Below are positions 35,588 to 44,668 of a DNA stretch of 49,701 nt, piece after piece; position 1 is the first letter of the stretch, and every line of letters starts with the position of its first letter. Under the pieces are notes generated by a model. The model was not told the origin of the DNA. It did no database searches and worked only from the letters and a program-made list of their open reading frames with translations. The DNA comes from a virus. Made by a program: the position numbers and the translations under genes. The DNA is taken from positions 1 to 49,701 of IMG/VR virus record IMGVR_UViG_3300027631_001302; one strand, given 5' to 3'.

Positions 35588-36651
35588 CTGTATATAAAAG
35601 GATCTCGTTGGCGTAGTTCTTCTAAGCGTTTTTTTAATTTAATTTGAAACTGTACTTCTGGATGTTCGTGATCAAATGTTTTGTAAAGATCCAGAAGTTC
35701 TTTAATTCTTTGTTCCAACTTTGATTTAAATTTATCATAGTCGATACTAGCAATAATATCTTTATAAGTTTGGCTACTAAACAAATAATGTCCACTTACA
35801 TTGACAGCAACATCTTTATCTGTGACACCTTCTGGAACCCAACGTTGCCAGTAATTCTGATTATAAACTAAATCTGAGAATGTTGCCCACAATTCAGCAG
35901 AAGCAAATTCTTTTAACAATGTTGTTTGCATAACACCTAATTGCGGGGCAATATTCAAACTATCAATTCCTGCTTCTATTCTTTTTTGTATATCATCAGC
36001 AGTAAAATAATCAGCATTGTGTTCTTTAAACATAAAACCAGCGGCACGAATTTGTTCACCGATTGCTCGATTACGTTCTATATCAAATGTACCTGCTTGT
36101 CCGTCTTTGGTTAAACTTCCAGTTTGTGTAACAAAGAATACAACATTGTTTTTGTAAGGATTTAAAAATCCGAGCTGTACATCGATTCTAGCTAGACTGC
36201 TAGTAATATCAATACCAGTATTATCTTCGCTGCCAAACTCTAATTTAATATTAGGATTTAAATTTAATGCGTACTCAATTAACTGTTTTGCGTGGTGTAG
36301 TTGATTGTTTTTGATCCGACTAACATCAATATGAATTAAATCAAAGCCTGCGGCAATATCAGCGGCAATAGTTTTCATACAACGTTCGATGGCATCTTCG
36401 ATGCTGAGATTTTTATCTAAGTCACTAAAGTAAGGTCCGCAATGATCTCTGCAGAGCAATAAATTAGGATTTTCGTATTGTTTAACTTGTTCAGCAAGCT
36501 CTGCTGTTGTACAAACATATCCAGTGATATAATCAACTTGATTACGACTAGCAATAATCATCAAAGGATAATTGTTTTCTTTTGTATACTTTGCAAGTAT
36601 TTCTATAATTTCCTTGCTCATTGGTCCAAAGCCCAATTTAAACTGTTTCAT
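35584..36651 (-). CDS. GatZ/KbaZ-like tagatose-bisphosphate aldolase family protein
   Basis: The product has 355 residues from the ATG at 36651; upstream in-frame codons only extend into the preceding gene. It resembles the non-catalytic subunit of class II D-tagatose-1,6-bisphosphate aldolases (GatZ/KbaZ/AgaZ), a TIM barrel. Matching segments are PLMIIASRNQVDYITGY (GatZ has VLIEATSNQVNQFGGY), LLCRDHCGP (GGDHLGP) and AGFDLIHIDVSR (AGFSKIHLDAS). No catalytic GatY-type partner is visible in the window. It may therefore be a stand-alone aldolase or synthase acting on an activated sugar or keto acid. It overlaps the shikimate-dehydrogenase-like gene upstream by 14 bases and the carbamoyltransferase downstream by ATGA. 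Confidence 0.8.
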   Translation of the reverse strand: MKQFKLGFGPMSKEIIEILAKYTKENNYPLMIIASRNQVDYITGYVCTTAELAEQVKQYENPNLLLCRDHCGPYFSDLDKNLSIEDAIERCMKTIAADIAAGFDLIHIDVSRIKNNQLHHAKQLIEYALNLNPNIKLEFGSEDNTGIDITSSLARIDVQLGFLNPYKNNVVFFVTQTGSLTKDGQAGTFDIERNRAIGEQIRAAGFMFKEHNADYFTADDIQKRIEAGIDSLNIAPQLGVMQTTLLKEFASAELWATFSDLVYNQNYWQRWVPEGVTDKDVAVNVSGHYLFSSQTYKDIIASIDYDKFKSKLEQRIKELLDLYKTFDHEHPEVQFQIKLKKRLEELRQRDPFIYR

Positions 36652-37378
36652 ATTGTTTGCTTTCAATTTCGTTATATACTTGTTCGCTGGGTTTAATTCC
36701 TGTATAAATTTCAAATTGTTTTAGGAATTGTGCCCGATAAAATTCACGTCCAGATACATATTTAACTCTTGCAATCTTGCATTGTTCCTGTAATTCGTTA
36801 TTTTTAATTGCTAAATCTATAACAACTCTGGCCGCAGGAGGAATCTGCCCAATTTTGTAAGGACTTCCAAATGTACTCGTACCTAAAGCAGTACAATTAA
36901 TAATAACATCGCTGTATAAATACCGGTTATTCCAAGTTCCTGCTTTGATAGTACATACATTTAAATTTTCGTAATGATTTTCTTCTAAACACTTGACAAA
37001 CATACTTCCTATTGCACCTGCACCTAGTATAGTAATTTTATCACCTTTTCGAATTTCTTTACAAACAGATTCGACGCCAGCAAAGTCAGCATTGTATCCG
37101 TGAGTAATACCTTCATCTATCTTAATAGTATTACAACTATTATATAAATCAACGTAAGGATGACGTTTGTTTAATAAAGTAATCACATACCGTTTAAAAG
37201 GCATACTAATACTAATGCCGCTGACGCCTTCTTCTATTGCTTGTTTAATTGACTTTTCGACATCACTACAGGCCAAAGGTGTGTAACTTGCATCTATATT
37301 ATAATGTTTAAAGAATTCTGTGTAGAAATATTCACCGGTCTTTCCTGGATATTGACTTAAACTTATAAACTTTTTCAT
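36638..37378 (-). CDS. shikimate dehydrogenase-like protein
   Basis: This 246-residue member of the AroE/YdiB family is slightly short. Visible landmarks: GVSGISISMPFK with the catalytic Lys (K62), SCNTIK (N83) and GYNADFAG with the conserved Asp (D98) for the hydroxy-acid ring, then ILGAGAIGSMF (GAGxxG at 119-124) for the cofactor. All key residues of the shikimate pocket except the usual VTxPxK wording are kept, so it is probably an active dehydrogenase. No other aromatic-pathway gene is present. I suspect that it reduces a sugar-like or cyclitol acid for the glycan pathway, as do some AroE-family paralogues. ATGA overlap with the NTF2-like gene upstream. Confidence 0.85.
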   Translation of the reverse strand: MKKFISLSQYPGKTGEYFYTEFFKHYNIDASYTPLACSDVEKSIKQAIEEGVSGISISMPFKRYVITLLNKRHPYVDLYNSCNTIKIDEGITHGYNADFAGVESVCKEIRKGDKITILGAGAIGSMFVKCLEENHYENLNVCTIKAGTWNNRYLYSDVIINCTALGTSTFGSPYKIGQIPPAARVVIDLAIKNNELQEQCKIARVKYVSGREFYRAQFLKQFEIYTGIKPSEQVYNEIESKQYETV

Positions 37379-37713
37379 CTTTTGTATGCTCTTACTTCTT
37401 TTATTTTATTATCTTGGTCAAAGTCAATAACATCTACAATCGATCCTACGATTTTATTATTAATGATGACTTTTATTTCTGCTATGACTGTGTTTAAACC
37501 AACTGCCACTTTCTCTACATCAATTCTAATTGTGTCTATGCTGTTAAAAAATCGTTGATTAAAATTAATAACATTTTCTTTTCCAACAATCTGCACATCC
37601 CAGTCTGTTAGCATAACATTGTCGCTGAATAGAACTTCTAAACTGGCAGTGTCTTTTTTGCAAAAACTTTGAAAGTACATTAGTGCAATTTGACTTTGTG
37701 TAGGATTACTCAT
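37375..37713 (-). CDS. NTF2/SnoaL-like small protein
   Basis: The protein has 112 residues with the pattern of the NTF2-like cone fold: an N-terminal helix (SQIALMYFQSFCKKDTASLEVLF), a short turn SDNVMLTDW, a second helix after GKENVINFNQRFF, then long beta strands (TVIAEIKVIINNKIV, VDVIDFDQDNKIKEVRAY). SnoaL-like members act as isomerases, cyclases or binding subunits for small molecules. It starts by overlapping the nucleotidyltransferase-kinase fusion gene by eight bases and ends in an ATGA overlap with the shikimate-dehydrogenase-like gene, so it probably serves the same pathway. Confidence 0.75.
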   Translation of the reverse strand: MSNPTQSQIALMYFQSFCKKDTASLEVLFSDNVMLTDWDVQIVGKENVINFNQRFFNSIDTIRIDVEKVAVGLNTVIAEIKVIINNKIVGSIVDVIDFDQDNKIKEVRAYKR

Positions 37714-39241
37714 TGTCTAACTCCGCAAATAATTTAATGCCTAAATACCATAAGAACAGATCAAATGGTGCAGTATGTAATGGGCTCATATTCCAAAAGA
37801 TAATAGGAACCAGCATCTGTACCTTTTTATAATCATAACCTTCATTTACGATAAATTCTTTAAGTTTCTTTTGATATATTGCAATATGATCAACGTGCGG
37901 AACACTTAATGTAACCGAATCTCCATTAACTTCGACATCAAAGTTATGATTCTTAATGTTAGCATAGTTAATAACAAATCCACCAGATAGTTTAGCCAAG
38001 TCATAATAGATATCACCGTACTCAACCAAGCCGGCAAATTCGTGCCGCCAATCAATTACTTTAAACTCGCCTGCGCTGTTAATAACTGTATTATCGAAGT
38101 GTAGGTCGCCGTGAATAAATCCTGGCGCAACGGTTGTGCTTAGATAATCCCAATCTATCTTATCAAGATAATAACTATAATCTTTGACGTTAACATTGTC
38201 AATGTTAGTAACATTTTTTATGTTAGGATACTTTTCAAGGAACTTGTTAATACGTTGTAATGATTTTGTTTTATAAAACTCAGTGGCGGCGTCAGTAATA
38301 TCAGCATCTACTGGTTGCCAAACATCTTTCTTTAACCAAGTTAAGTAATCTGTAAATGCCACTGGGTTGTTAAACTCGTATAATGTTTGTCCTTCAAAAA
38401 AGTCATAGGCCATATAGTTACCTTGATACTTACAGTTATATGGACAGACTTCTGTATTAGCCAACGTCTTATCAAATTTCTTTTTAGCTACACTACTATC
38501 CAACCACCATTTAACTACACGATTGTTACAGATGTATGTTATTTCATCTTTTTTGGCAAAGTCAAACTTTTGGCTTTTACTCAGTGCTGTTTGATATTGT
38601 TCTGCACTACCAAAGTCTAGCCACGTGCTTAATACTGAAGTATCGCTGCCACGACGAATAATAGGAATATATTCAGTACCGTTATGTGCTTGTAAGTCTG
38701 CAAAGAACTGTGTGTAATTATAGATATACATTAGTCCAGTAAATGCTCGCCAGTTTGACGAAGTTTCTTCTTTAAACTTAATGTCGCGAATTTGAAAACT
38801 ATTGTTTAAATCAAACATAGTATAAAGATATGTGTCTTCTGTTGGTACGGTTTTAACAAAATAGCAATCATTGTCTTTAACTTTATCTATTACATATTGA
38901 TCAAAGTATGTATCGCAGGTTATATACCAAAATGGACCATCTACAACATCTTTACATTGTAACAAAGTATAACCTGTGCCAGACTTATCACTGGTCCAGT
39001 CATCTATCTCTACAAATTCTATGTGTCTATCACTGTAAGCAACTGCACAAAAATCACGTACCTGTTGACTAAGATAGCCTAAGGGAATGATAAATCTAGT
39101 ATCCTTGGGAAACTGTTCTATCATATGTCCAAGGATAGGTTTATCCTTGTACGGCAGTAATGCTTTGTTTAGATTTTTTGTATAATTTCCCATTCTGCTG
39201 CCTAGACCAGCAGTGGGAATTATTACAGTTTGTTTACTCAT
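37706..39241 (-). CDS. nucleotidyltransferase-kinase fusion (LicC/LicA-like)
   Basis: The 511-residue protein has two domains. Residues 1-~225 form a sugar/choline-phosphate nucleotidyltransferase: VIIPTAGLGSRMG (G12-x-G14-x-R16), NKALLP (K26), YITCD with the metal Asp (D110), and WLDFGSAEQY. Residues ~240-511 form an aminoglycoside/choline-kinase-like phosphotransferase with HGDLHFDN (377-384) and VIDWR (395-399), the metal site normally written DWE or DFE. It could phosphorylate a small hydroxylated molecule and then activate it as an NDP or CMP derivative. Such bifunctional enzymes occur in capsule and phosphocholine clusters. It overlaps the cupin gene by eight bases. Confidence 0.87.
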   Translation of the reverse strand: MSKQTVIIPTAGLGSRMGNYTKNLNKALLPYKDKPILGHMIEQFPKDTRFIIPLGYLSQQVRDFCAVAYSDRHIEFVEIDDWTSDKSGTGYTLLQCKDVVDGPFWYITCDTYFDQYVIDKVKDNDCYFVKTVPTEDTYLYTMFDLNNSFQIRDIKFKEETSSNWRAFTGLMYIYNYTQFFADLQAHNGTEYIPIIRRGSDTSVLSTWLDFGSAEQYQTALSKSQKFDFAKKDEITYICNNRVVKWWLDSSVAKKKFDKTLANTEVCPYNCKYQGNYMAYDFFEGQTLYEFNNPVAFTDYLTWLKKDVWQPVDADITDAATEFYKTKSLQRINKFLEKYPNIKNVTNIDNVNVKDYSYYLDKIDWDYLSTTVAPGFIHGDLHFDNTVINSAGEFKVIDWRHEFAGLVEYGDIYYDLAKLSGGFVINYANIKNHNFDVEVNGDSVTLSVPHVDHIAIYQKKLKEFIVNEGYDYKKVQMLVPIIFWNMSPLHTAPFDLFLWYLGIKLFAELDNE

Positions 39242-39674
39242 GTTCGTGATTTATTCTGCCGTGCGTACGACCTTGGTCATCTTGCAGTCTAATAACATCG
39301 TCTAGTTCAGTAGTACTAGTTTCCATAAATTCAAGATCTGTAGTTGATACAACTCTATGCACATAGCCAGGAGCCATATCAAACACAGAGCCTTCGCTTA
39401 ATGGAATTATTTCCAATGTTTTTTCATATTCTGCAACCTGTTCAACTGTCATTCCTTGTTCAAGAAACTTAGCAATATCGAATTTTTCTTTACTACGATA
39501 TAAAAATCCTGTGCCACTTAGAACATAATTTGTTTCGAATTTATATTCGTGTACTTGCAGACTAGTTCTATTGCCAGCTTTAAACATAATTCGTTTACTA
39601 GCATATGGAGTTCTAACGCCATCAGCTATCCAGAGTTCATAACCCCAGTGCTTGGTAACTTTTTTTATGTCCAT
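39234..39674 (-). CDS. cupin protein, phosphomannose isomerase type II-like
   Basis: The protein has 146 residues, a single cupin domain. The HWGYELWI start (residues 9-16), SLQVHEYKFETNYVLSG (H42, E47) and GYVHRV (H106) correspond to the metal ligands of type II phosphomannose isomerases (usual SxQxHxxRxExWxVxxG). In longer ManC-type enzymes this domain follows a GDP-mannose pyrophosphorylase; here the next gene is a different nucleotidyltransferase. It probably isomerises a phosphosugar or related compound. It overlaps the SGNH-like gene upstream by ten bases. Confidence 0.82.
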   Translation of the reverse strand: MDIKKVTKHWGYELWIADGVRTPYASKRIMFKAGNRTSLQVHEYKFETNYVLSGTGFLYRSKEKFDIAKFLEQGMTVEQVAEYEKTLEIIPLSEGSVFDMAPGYVHRVVSTTDLEFMETSTTELDDVIRLQDDQGRTHGRINHEHE

Positions 39675-40480
39675 TGATTTTCCTTTAATTTTGATAAGAT
39701 TAGATCATAAGCACGACGATGACCTTCTGCGCTGGTATGCCAACTTGGCAGGTCATCTGGATAATCTATGCTTAGTTGTCCCCAACTTAGTTCACAGATA
39801 TTTATAGAGTCTATGAACTTTTTATAGTAGTCTGGCTCGTGTGTTAGTATAATATGTTTGATTCCGGCACGTTTTAGTAGTTCGTGTGCCAATGACATCA
39901 AACCAATTGTTTGAATACGATTGATTCTAGATTCGTGTATAGTTGTTCCGTAATCATATAATGTTTTCATACGCTGTTTTGGTTCTTGTCTAAACCTTGC
40001 ATAGTAACCAGAATCCTTGTCTTGACTACCAAAACTTTCCCAATAGTCTATTACTCCCATGAGATTGTCTGTAAACATTGTTCCTCTGTAATCAGGATTG
40101 TTTTGCAAGGGATGTTCTAAGCGTACTTCCTTGTCAAAGACATGATATGTATGTTCTCCGTAAGGAGGATATTGATGATAGTTTACATCCTCTAATGTAA
40201 TTTCACCTCGGGGGAAATCGTAGTCTAAAGGAAACCAATCTACTCTATCATAGCTTGTATGACTAACAATCACCAAATCTGTTTTGTCTGCCAAATTTTC
40301 CACAGCATACTTAGCCTGTAAGTAGATACTAAAATTAGTGCTACTTCCTTTGGCTAAGTTAATAACTGATTTATCGAGTTCTCGACCTAACAGTTGTCCA
40401 TAAGGTTCTGTACTAAGGTCATGACAACCAATACCAATGTTAAAACTATCTCCGCATATTACAATATTTTTATTCTGCAT
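39665..40480 (-). CDS. SGNH-like protein, second group (1)
   Basis: The protein has 271 residues beginning with NIVICGDSFNIGIGC (GDSF at 10-13). A block-II-like NLAKGSSTNFSIY and a C-terminal SWHTSAEGHRRAYD (H248 and H254), in the position of the usual DxxH block, support the SGNH fold. It differs from the leftmost three SGNH paralogues in lacking the FxKP...Y tail. There is an IVSHTSYDRVDW strand at about residue 72. With the two genes upstream it forms a run of three SGNH-like proteins, each overlapping the next. The probable activity is acyl transfer to, or removal from, a sugar. Confidence 0.72.
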   Translation of the reverse strand: MQNKNIVICGDSFNIGIGCHDLSTEPYGQLLGRELDKSVINLAKGSSTNFSIYLQAKYAVENLADKTDLVIVSHTSYDRVDWFPLDYDFPRGEITLEDVNYHQYPPYGEHTYHVFDKEVRLEHPLQNNPDYRGTMFTDNLMGVIDYWESFGSQDKDSGYYARFRQEPKQRMKTLYDYGTTIHESRINRIQTIGLMSLAHELLKRAGIKHIILTHEPDYYKKFIDSINICELSWGQLSIDYPDDLPSWHTSAEGHRRAYDLILSKLKENQWT

Positions 40481-41291
40481 ATAACTCCACTATTTTAGGA
40501 AATAAAACTTCTTCTGCCCAGTACTTATGTCCGTCACGAAGTACGTGCATATGTGGAGCGTGTTCGAAACCTTGTATATTACAAACGGTTTGCATGGCAT
40601 CATGAAAGTAGATGCCTATATTCTTTTCGTGCTCTGTATTTTTTAACTTAGTTTCAAATGTAGCATAAACATCAATGTCTAATTCTTTCATCCAGACATC
40701 CCACCAAGCTGGCACAGCTTGGAAGAACAAATACTTAATACCTAAATTTTCTAATGTATTTTTCATTAAAAATTGTTGATGTAAGTATAAGTCCAAACTG
40801 CCTATTAAACTACTACCAGATGCAATATAATGCTTTTGATATTCTTCTACAGCTTTAACTACATCTGGTGCTGATTCTCTTTCCCACGAGTATAAGAAGT
40901 CACCGAATGATTGTGTTAAGTTAATTCTATGCCAGCCTCTGATTCTGTTGTCGTCTACATATATTTCGTGACGTTCTGCGCTGGTCCAACCCAATACAAC
41001 TACTAGATCATCTCGCTCTTCTTGCGTAAGTGATTGTATAAATTCTAATGTAGTTCTAATCATACGTTGATTGGAGCCGCCGCCAATGGCATCATTAATA
41101 ACTCTATTTGCGTTTAGTTTTTTGCTGAGGTAGGAAGTCCAGTTATACATATTATAATATTCTGCCATATTATAATCTTCTGGCTTGGTATCAATGGGTT
41201 GAGTCTCTGCCCAAGGTTTGAATAGTTCTTCTTCGTGTTCTAATTCAGAACCCACGGTCCAGCTACATCCGTTTGTGTATAAGATTGTCAT
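40470..41291 (-). CDS. SGNH-like protein, second group (2)
   Basis: This 273-residue protein begins MTILYTNGCSWTVGSE: the GDS serine block is replaced by GCS, keeping the Ser followed by an aromatic residue. INDAIGGGSNQRMIRT (residues ~65-80) matches block II, VVVLGWTSAERHE is a strand with a polar end, and the C-terminal MHVLRDGHKYWAEE holds the likely His. The NGCSWTxGSE start is shared in form with the next gene (NGDSWTFGSE), so they are paralogues. The aspartate-to-cysteine change may not matter, as the Ser is the nucleophile in this family. Confidence 0.7.
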   Translation of the reverse strand: MTILYTNGCSWTVGSELEHEEELFKPWAETQPIDTKPEDYNMAEYYNMYNWTSYLSKKLNANRVINDAIGGGSNQRMIRTTLEFIQSLTQEERDDLVVVLGWTSAERHEIYVDDNRIRGWHRINLTQSFGDFLYSWERESAPDVVKAVEEYQKHYIASGSSLIGSLDLYLHQQFLMKNTLENLGIKYLFFQAVPAWWDVWMKELDIDVYATFETKLKNTEHEKNIGIYFHDAMQTVCNIQGFEHAPHMHVLRDGHKYWAEEVLFPKIVELYAE

Positions 41292-42199
41292 AGTAAGTTA
41301 TTTTCTTTTATATATCTGTGCAATTCAGTGGCCCAAATTTTATGAGCTAGTGCGTTAGGATGCCAACCGGCACCAGGACCATCTGTACAATAAACAGGCT
41401 GTGTATTAGCATTATCAATAAACGATTTAAATGTACTGTTAGTTCGATCCTTTTTGTAGAACCTTGTTGGATCTATAGTATCCCATAAAGAAACGTAATC
41501 ATTTAATTCATGTTGACGACGTACTTCTTTACTGTCCGAATACATATAGCCATGAGCTTTTAATTGTCGTACTTCTTCGCCTATGTTTAGTTCTTCCCAG
41601 CAGTCAATGTTAGATTTTGGACTTTGATAAAACGCATTAAACTGTAAGTATTTTATATCGTGTCTGCGACAAAAGTTTTCAAACTGTAATGTATCTAAAA
41701 TAAATCTAGGAATGTATTCTTCTGGGTTCCAAAGATATGCTACATATAGTTCCCAAAACTTTTCTTGTTCTTTAGTTTCAAATGCAGGAACATTCGGCCA
41801 TACTCTAAAAGGCATAGAATGATTATCATCTTTGTACCAAAAACTATTACGCTCGGGACTTGACCAACCTATAACTACAAACAAGTCATCTGTAGGCAAT
41901 CCCTGTCTAATATAGTTGTTGCTAATATAACTGATTGTGCGTCTAAGTATACTGCCGTTGTCGTCTGCGGGCCAAGCTAAGTTTACTACGTTGGCATCTA
42001 ATAACTGTGCCAAATAACTTGGGTAAGTTTTAGGTACTCTATAGTAATCGTTGTTTTCGTAAAAGTCAAATTGACAAACGTGATTAGCATCAGGATGTTC
42101 AGCAATAATTTCAGGTGCTACTATTTCAGAACCAAACGTCCAAGAATCTCCGTTAGTTATTAAAGTAAGTTTTTTGTTAATAGAATTATACAAACTCAT
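41288..42199 (-). CDS. SGNH-like protein, second group (3)
   Basis: The ATG at 42199 overlaps the upstream stop (ATGA) and gives 303 residues; the reading frame upstream opens with TTG and is not supported. LITNGDSWTFGSE (GDSW at 17-20) is the serine block, VVNLAWPADDNGSILRRT (around 80-97) the second block, VVIGWSSPERNSF matches VVLGWTSAERHE of its paralogue, and GWHPNALAHKIWATE (H280, H286) ends the domain. The four matching landmarks show clear paralogy with the 40470 protein. A role in acylation of the surface polymer is likely but not shown. Confidence 0.72.
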   Translation of the reverse strand: MSLYNSINKKLTLITNGDSWTFGSEIVAPEIIAEHPDANHVCQFDFYENNDYYRVPKTYPSYLAQLLDANVVNLAWPADDNGSILRRTISYISNNYIRQGLPTDDLFVVIGWSSPERNSFWYKDDNHSMPFRVWPNVPAFETKEQEKFWELYVAYLWNPEEYIPRFILDTLQFENFCRRHDIKYLQFNAFYQSPKSNIDCWEELNIGEEVRQLKAHGYMYSDSKEVRRQHELNDYVSLWDTIDPTRFYKKDRTNSTFKSFIDNANTQPVYCTDGPGAGWHPNALAHKIWATELHRYIKENNLL

Positions 42200-43017
42200 C
42201 GATACCAATCCATACACATTTTCATAACCTGATCCCAATCATTGAGAGGATCTAATCCGCTGTCGTAAACATTTTGTCTAACTACGAACCAAGGAAAACT
42301 ATTAAAGCAAGTAGGATGTATTGCCATATCAACTGCGTTTTTATAAAGAAGTGTACCAGGACCGTAAAAGAATTCTGGTTCGCGTGAAGTTGAGAAAACA
42401 TCGTTTGAATACTTTTCCATTTTCTGTTTATGTATATTGTAAATATTTGCAATCAAGTCCATGGTCTTACTATCGCCATAATAAAACACATCATCAAAAT
42501 TGTTATAGTGAAACTCGTGTGGGAAACGAGCAACAGGTGTGCAACTATATAACATCAATGGGCTCATTGTATGAGCAATAAAATGTGTCTGCGGATGATA
42601 TATTGTATCAAGTCTAATTTTAATAACACAATCATACTCGAAGTCGTTAGCAAGTTCATAGTTTCGTTTCATATGAATACTTTTCATAAAACTATAAAAC
42701 ATACCATCAAAGGATCGTGCTGGATGTATTTTTTCACTAAATTCTTTCCAATTATCCATACAAAACACTACAGGATTATATGCATTAATCAACGCATCGC
42801 TAGTGCCTTCTTTTACTGGCTCATCATAGTATATATGTGTTTTTGTGCTTTCTCTATATGAGTTTGTATCCCACGTATGTATGAATACGTCACAACTCAT
42901 AGGTGCTCCAGTTTCAGGATGCGTTTCTCTGCTAAAAAAACGTTTAATGTTTTTTACGCCAAACTCCCAAGTTCGTGCTTGTCCACTAAAACAAAGTGCT
43001 ATTCTGTATGGCTTCAT
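42196..43017 (-). CDS. glycosyltransferase-like protein, SGQxR family (1)
   Basis: The first of four tandem paralogues as read from the left; 273 residues. Shared signature: an N-terminal strand ending in a SGQAR-type turn (residues 11-15, IALCFSGQARTW), then DVFIHTWD (43-50), a helix-rich middle, then KIRLD (133-137), which may play the part of the DxD or nucleotide-contact strand of GT-A enzymes. The sequence then runs through a YYGDSKTMDLIAN segment. I know no named family with certainty; the arrangement is like LPS-type glycosyltransferases. ATGA overlap with both neighbours. Confidence 0.65.
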   Translation of the reverse strand: MKPYRIALCFSGQARTWEFGVKNIKRFFSRETHPETGAPMSCDVFIHTWDTNSYRESTKTHIYYDEPVKEGTSDALINAYNPVVFCMDNWKEFSEKIHPARSFDGMFYSFMKSIHMKRNYELANDFEYDCVIKIRLDTIYHPQTHFIAHTMSPLMLYSCTPVARFPHEFHYNNFDDVFYYGDSKTMDLIANIYNIHKQKMEKYSNDVFSTSREPEFFYGPGTLLYKNAVDMAIHPTCFNSFPWFVVRQNVYDSGLDPLNDWDQVMKMCMDWYR

Positions 43018-43889
43018 ATTTTATCTTCTAGTAACGCTAATGCGTTAGGTAGTATATTATACTTGGCTTTTACTCTACGAGCAAGATCTAATAGTTCATC
43101 GTATGATAAATGTACTACTTGATCTACATAGTCAATACCGTGCCAATACAGTAGTTTGTCTGTTTCTACACATTTGAAATATTCATTGATTGGATCAAAG
43201 TTTACGGCAATCAATCGCAGAATACCAATATCAGCACATATATCATTAGGAGCATTGGTATCTATTTTTAGATTAATCAGTTCAATATTATTGTCCTGTA
43301 AGAAGTATGGAAGCTCCAAATGAGCAAAATATGTTTTTGTAATAGTTATCCAAGGCTTATACCAAGTAATTAATTTATCTGCTACCTGCGAATCACTTAC
43401 AGATAAAAAGTCATCTATACTGTTATTATCCATTACATTATTAACTGCCAAACTATTATATTTGGTTCTGTCAAGTATATCTTGGAAACTTATTCTATCA
43501 GAATAAATGTTATCTAAACGTAGCTTGACTACGTAGTCATACTTAAAGTTATGCTCTTGTTCGTATTCTTGTTTAAACTTTAAACTTTCTATCCACGAAT
43601 AAAACAATGGAGGTTCTGTTGGAATAGTCAGTGCTAGTTCTTCCCAATTTTCCATTTTAAACTTTTTGAACTTATAGATTTCGTGTAGCTTATCTATAGT
43701 AGTTCGATCTACTGTTATTTTATTCTCAGGAAATGACATACCGTGTTTAAAAAGTTTATCAGTATCTTTTAACCATGTGTGACAAAAGAAATCACATTGA
43801 TTCCAAAGTGGACCAATAAACTTTTTAATATTATCCACAGCATATAAAGCTGTTCGCACTTGTGCGCTAAAACAAATTGCTATTCTCAT
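43014..43889 (-). CDS. glycosyltransferase-like protein, SGQxR family (2)
   Basis: The protein has 291 residues with SAQVR at 8-12, CHTW at 36-39, and VVKLRLDNIYS with KLRLD at 122-126. The middle of the chain has PPLFYSWIESLKFKQEYE, matching the MFYSFMKSIHMKRNYE helix of the previous paralogue. The C-terminal half is more diverged and lacks the YYGDSKTMD stretch; it reads LSVSDSQVADKLIT instead. It is probably a sugar transferase with a different donor or acceptor. ATGA overlaps on both sides. Confidence 0.65.
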   Translation of the reverse strand: MRIAICFSAQVRTALYAVDNIKKFIGPLWNQCDFFCHTWLKDTDKLFKHGMSFPENKITVDRTTIDKLHEIYKFKKFKMENWEELALTIPTEPPLFYSWIESLKFKQEYEQEHNFKYDYVVKLRLDNIYSDRISFQDILDRTKYNSLAVNNVMDNNSIDDFLSVSDSQVADKLITWYKPWITITKTYFAHLELPYFLQDNNIELINLKIDTNAPNDICADIGILRLIAVNFDPINEYFKCVETDKLLYWHGIDYVDQVVHLSYDELLDLARRVKAKYNILPNALALLEDKI

Positions 43890-44668
43890 AATCCTCTTAA
43901 CCTATTAAGTTCTGCGATAGCTGGACCATCGTTAATATCTATATCTAATTGTTCATGTAAATCTCTATAATGATATAAACGATTTATCATCCAAGGTTTA
44001 CTGTATTCACCTCGATCGTCTAAGAACAACTTACAATGTTCTTGCCAATCTAATACGTGGCGTTCAGTAATGTTACTAGTAGCCAAACGTTCTTCCGCCC
44101 AAGCCTGCATAATATCCATTAAGCGTGGACTTGCAATCCATTTAATATCTTCTACTTTCTGCGGCCACACATTCCATATATCGCAGGTAGCAAGATATTC
44201 TTTTTGATCCATATACTTTAACTCATCTTCTATACTGTGATTAGAATCAAACAACATATCAAAGCGCATTTTAATAACACGCATATATGGAATACCATTA
44301 TATTGTTCTTGTTCACGTCGCTTACGCATTTCGTTAACTTGAATAAAACTGTAAAGCCAAGGAACGTTGTTATAAGGTTTTTTATAGAAATCTTCTAACT
44401 TATCAACAACCATTTCAACTGGATTGTATAGTTCTTTAATTTTATCAAATGTAGATTGTGGTACTGGAAACTTTTCGTTGACTAAGTTTGGATCACGCTT
44501 TAATAATCCCTGAGGAGGTATTGTATCTACATCCCAAGTATGTATAAAGATGTCGCCCATCTCTGCCCAAAAGTCTAAAAACTTTGCTATACTAGGATAA
44601 CACTTGACGCCAGTTCTAATCTGTCCACAGAACAGTATTGCGATTCTTCCGTTGTTAGGTGAGTTCAT
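43886..44668 (-). CDS. glycosyltransferase-like protein, SGQxR family (3)
   Basis: This 260-residue protein has CGQIR at 14-18, FIHTWDVD at 41-48 and VIKMRFDMLFDS with KMRFD at 133-137. The helix WLYSFIQVNEMRKRREQEQ is the counterpart of the FYS...K...YE helix in its sisters. The ATG is preceded by AGGCGG in a 14-base overlap with the upstream gene. The C-terminal third has a conserved-looking YSKPWMINRLYHY segment absent from the others. The likely sugar donor cannot be read from sequence. Confidence 0.65.
   Translation of the reverse strand: MNSPNNGRIAILFCGQIRTGVKCYPSIAKFLDFWAEMGDIFIHTWDVDTIPPQGLLKRDPNLVNEKFPVPQSTFDKIKELYNPVEMVVDKLEDFYKKPYNNVPWLYSFIQVNEMRKRREQEQYNGIPYMRVIKMRFDMLFDSNHSIEDELKYMDQKEYLATCDIWNVWPQKVEDIKWIASPRLMDIMQAWAEERLATSNITERHVLDWQEHCKLFLDDRGEYSKPWMINRLYHYRDLHEQLDIDINDGPAIAELNRLRGL

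Noticed and set aside
36911-36922. TATAAATA on the + strand
   Set aside because: It is inside the shikimate-dehydrogenase-like gene and points to no + strand gene.
39799-39806. Exact T4 late-promoter octamer TATAAATA on the - strand
   Set aside because: It is inside the SGNH-like coding sequence, more than 100 bases before the next start. In DNA this AT-rich, about ten exact copies are expected by chance over both strands of the window.
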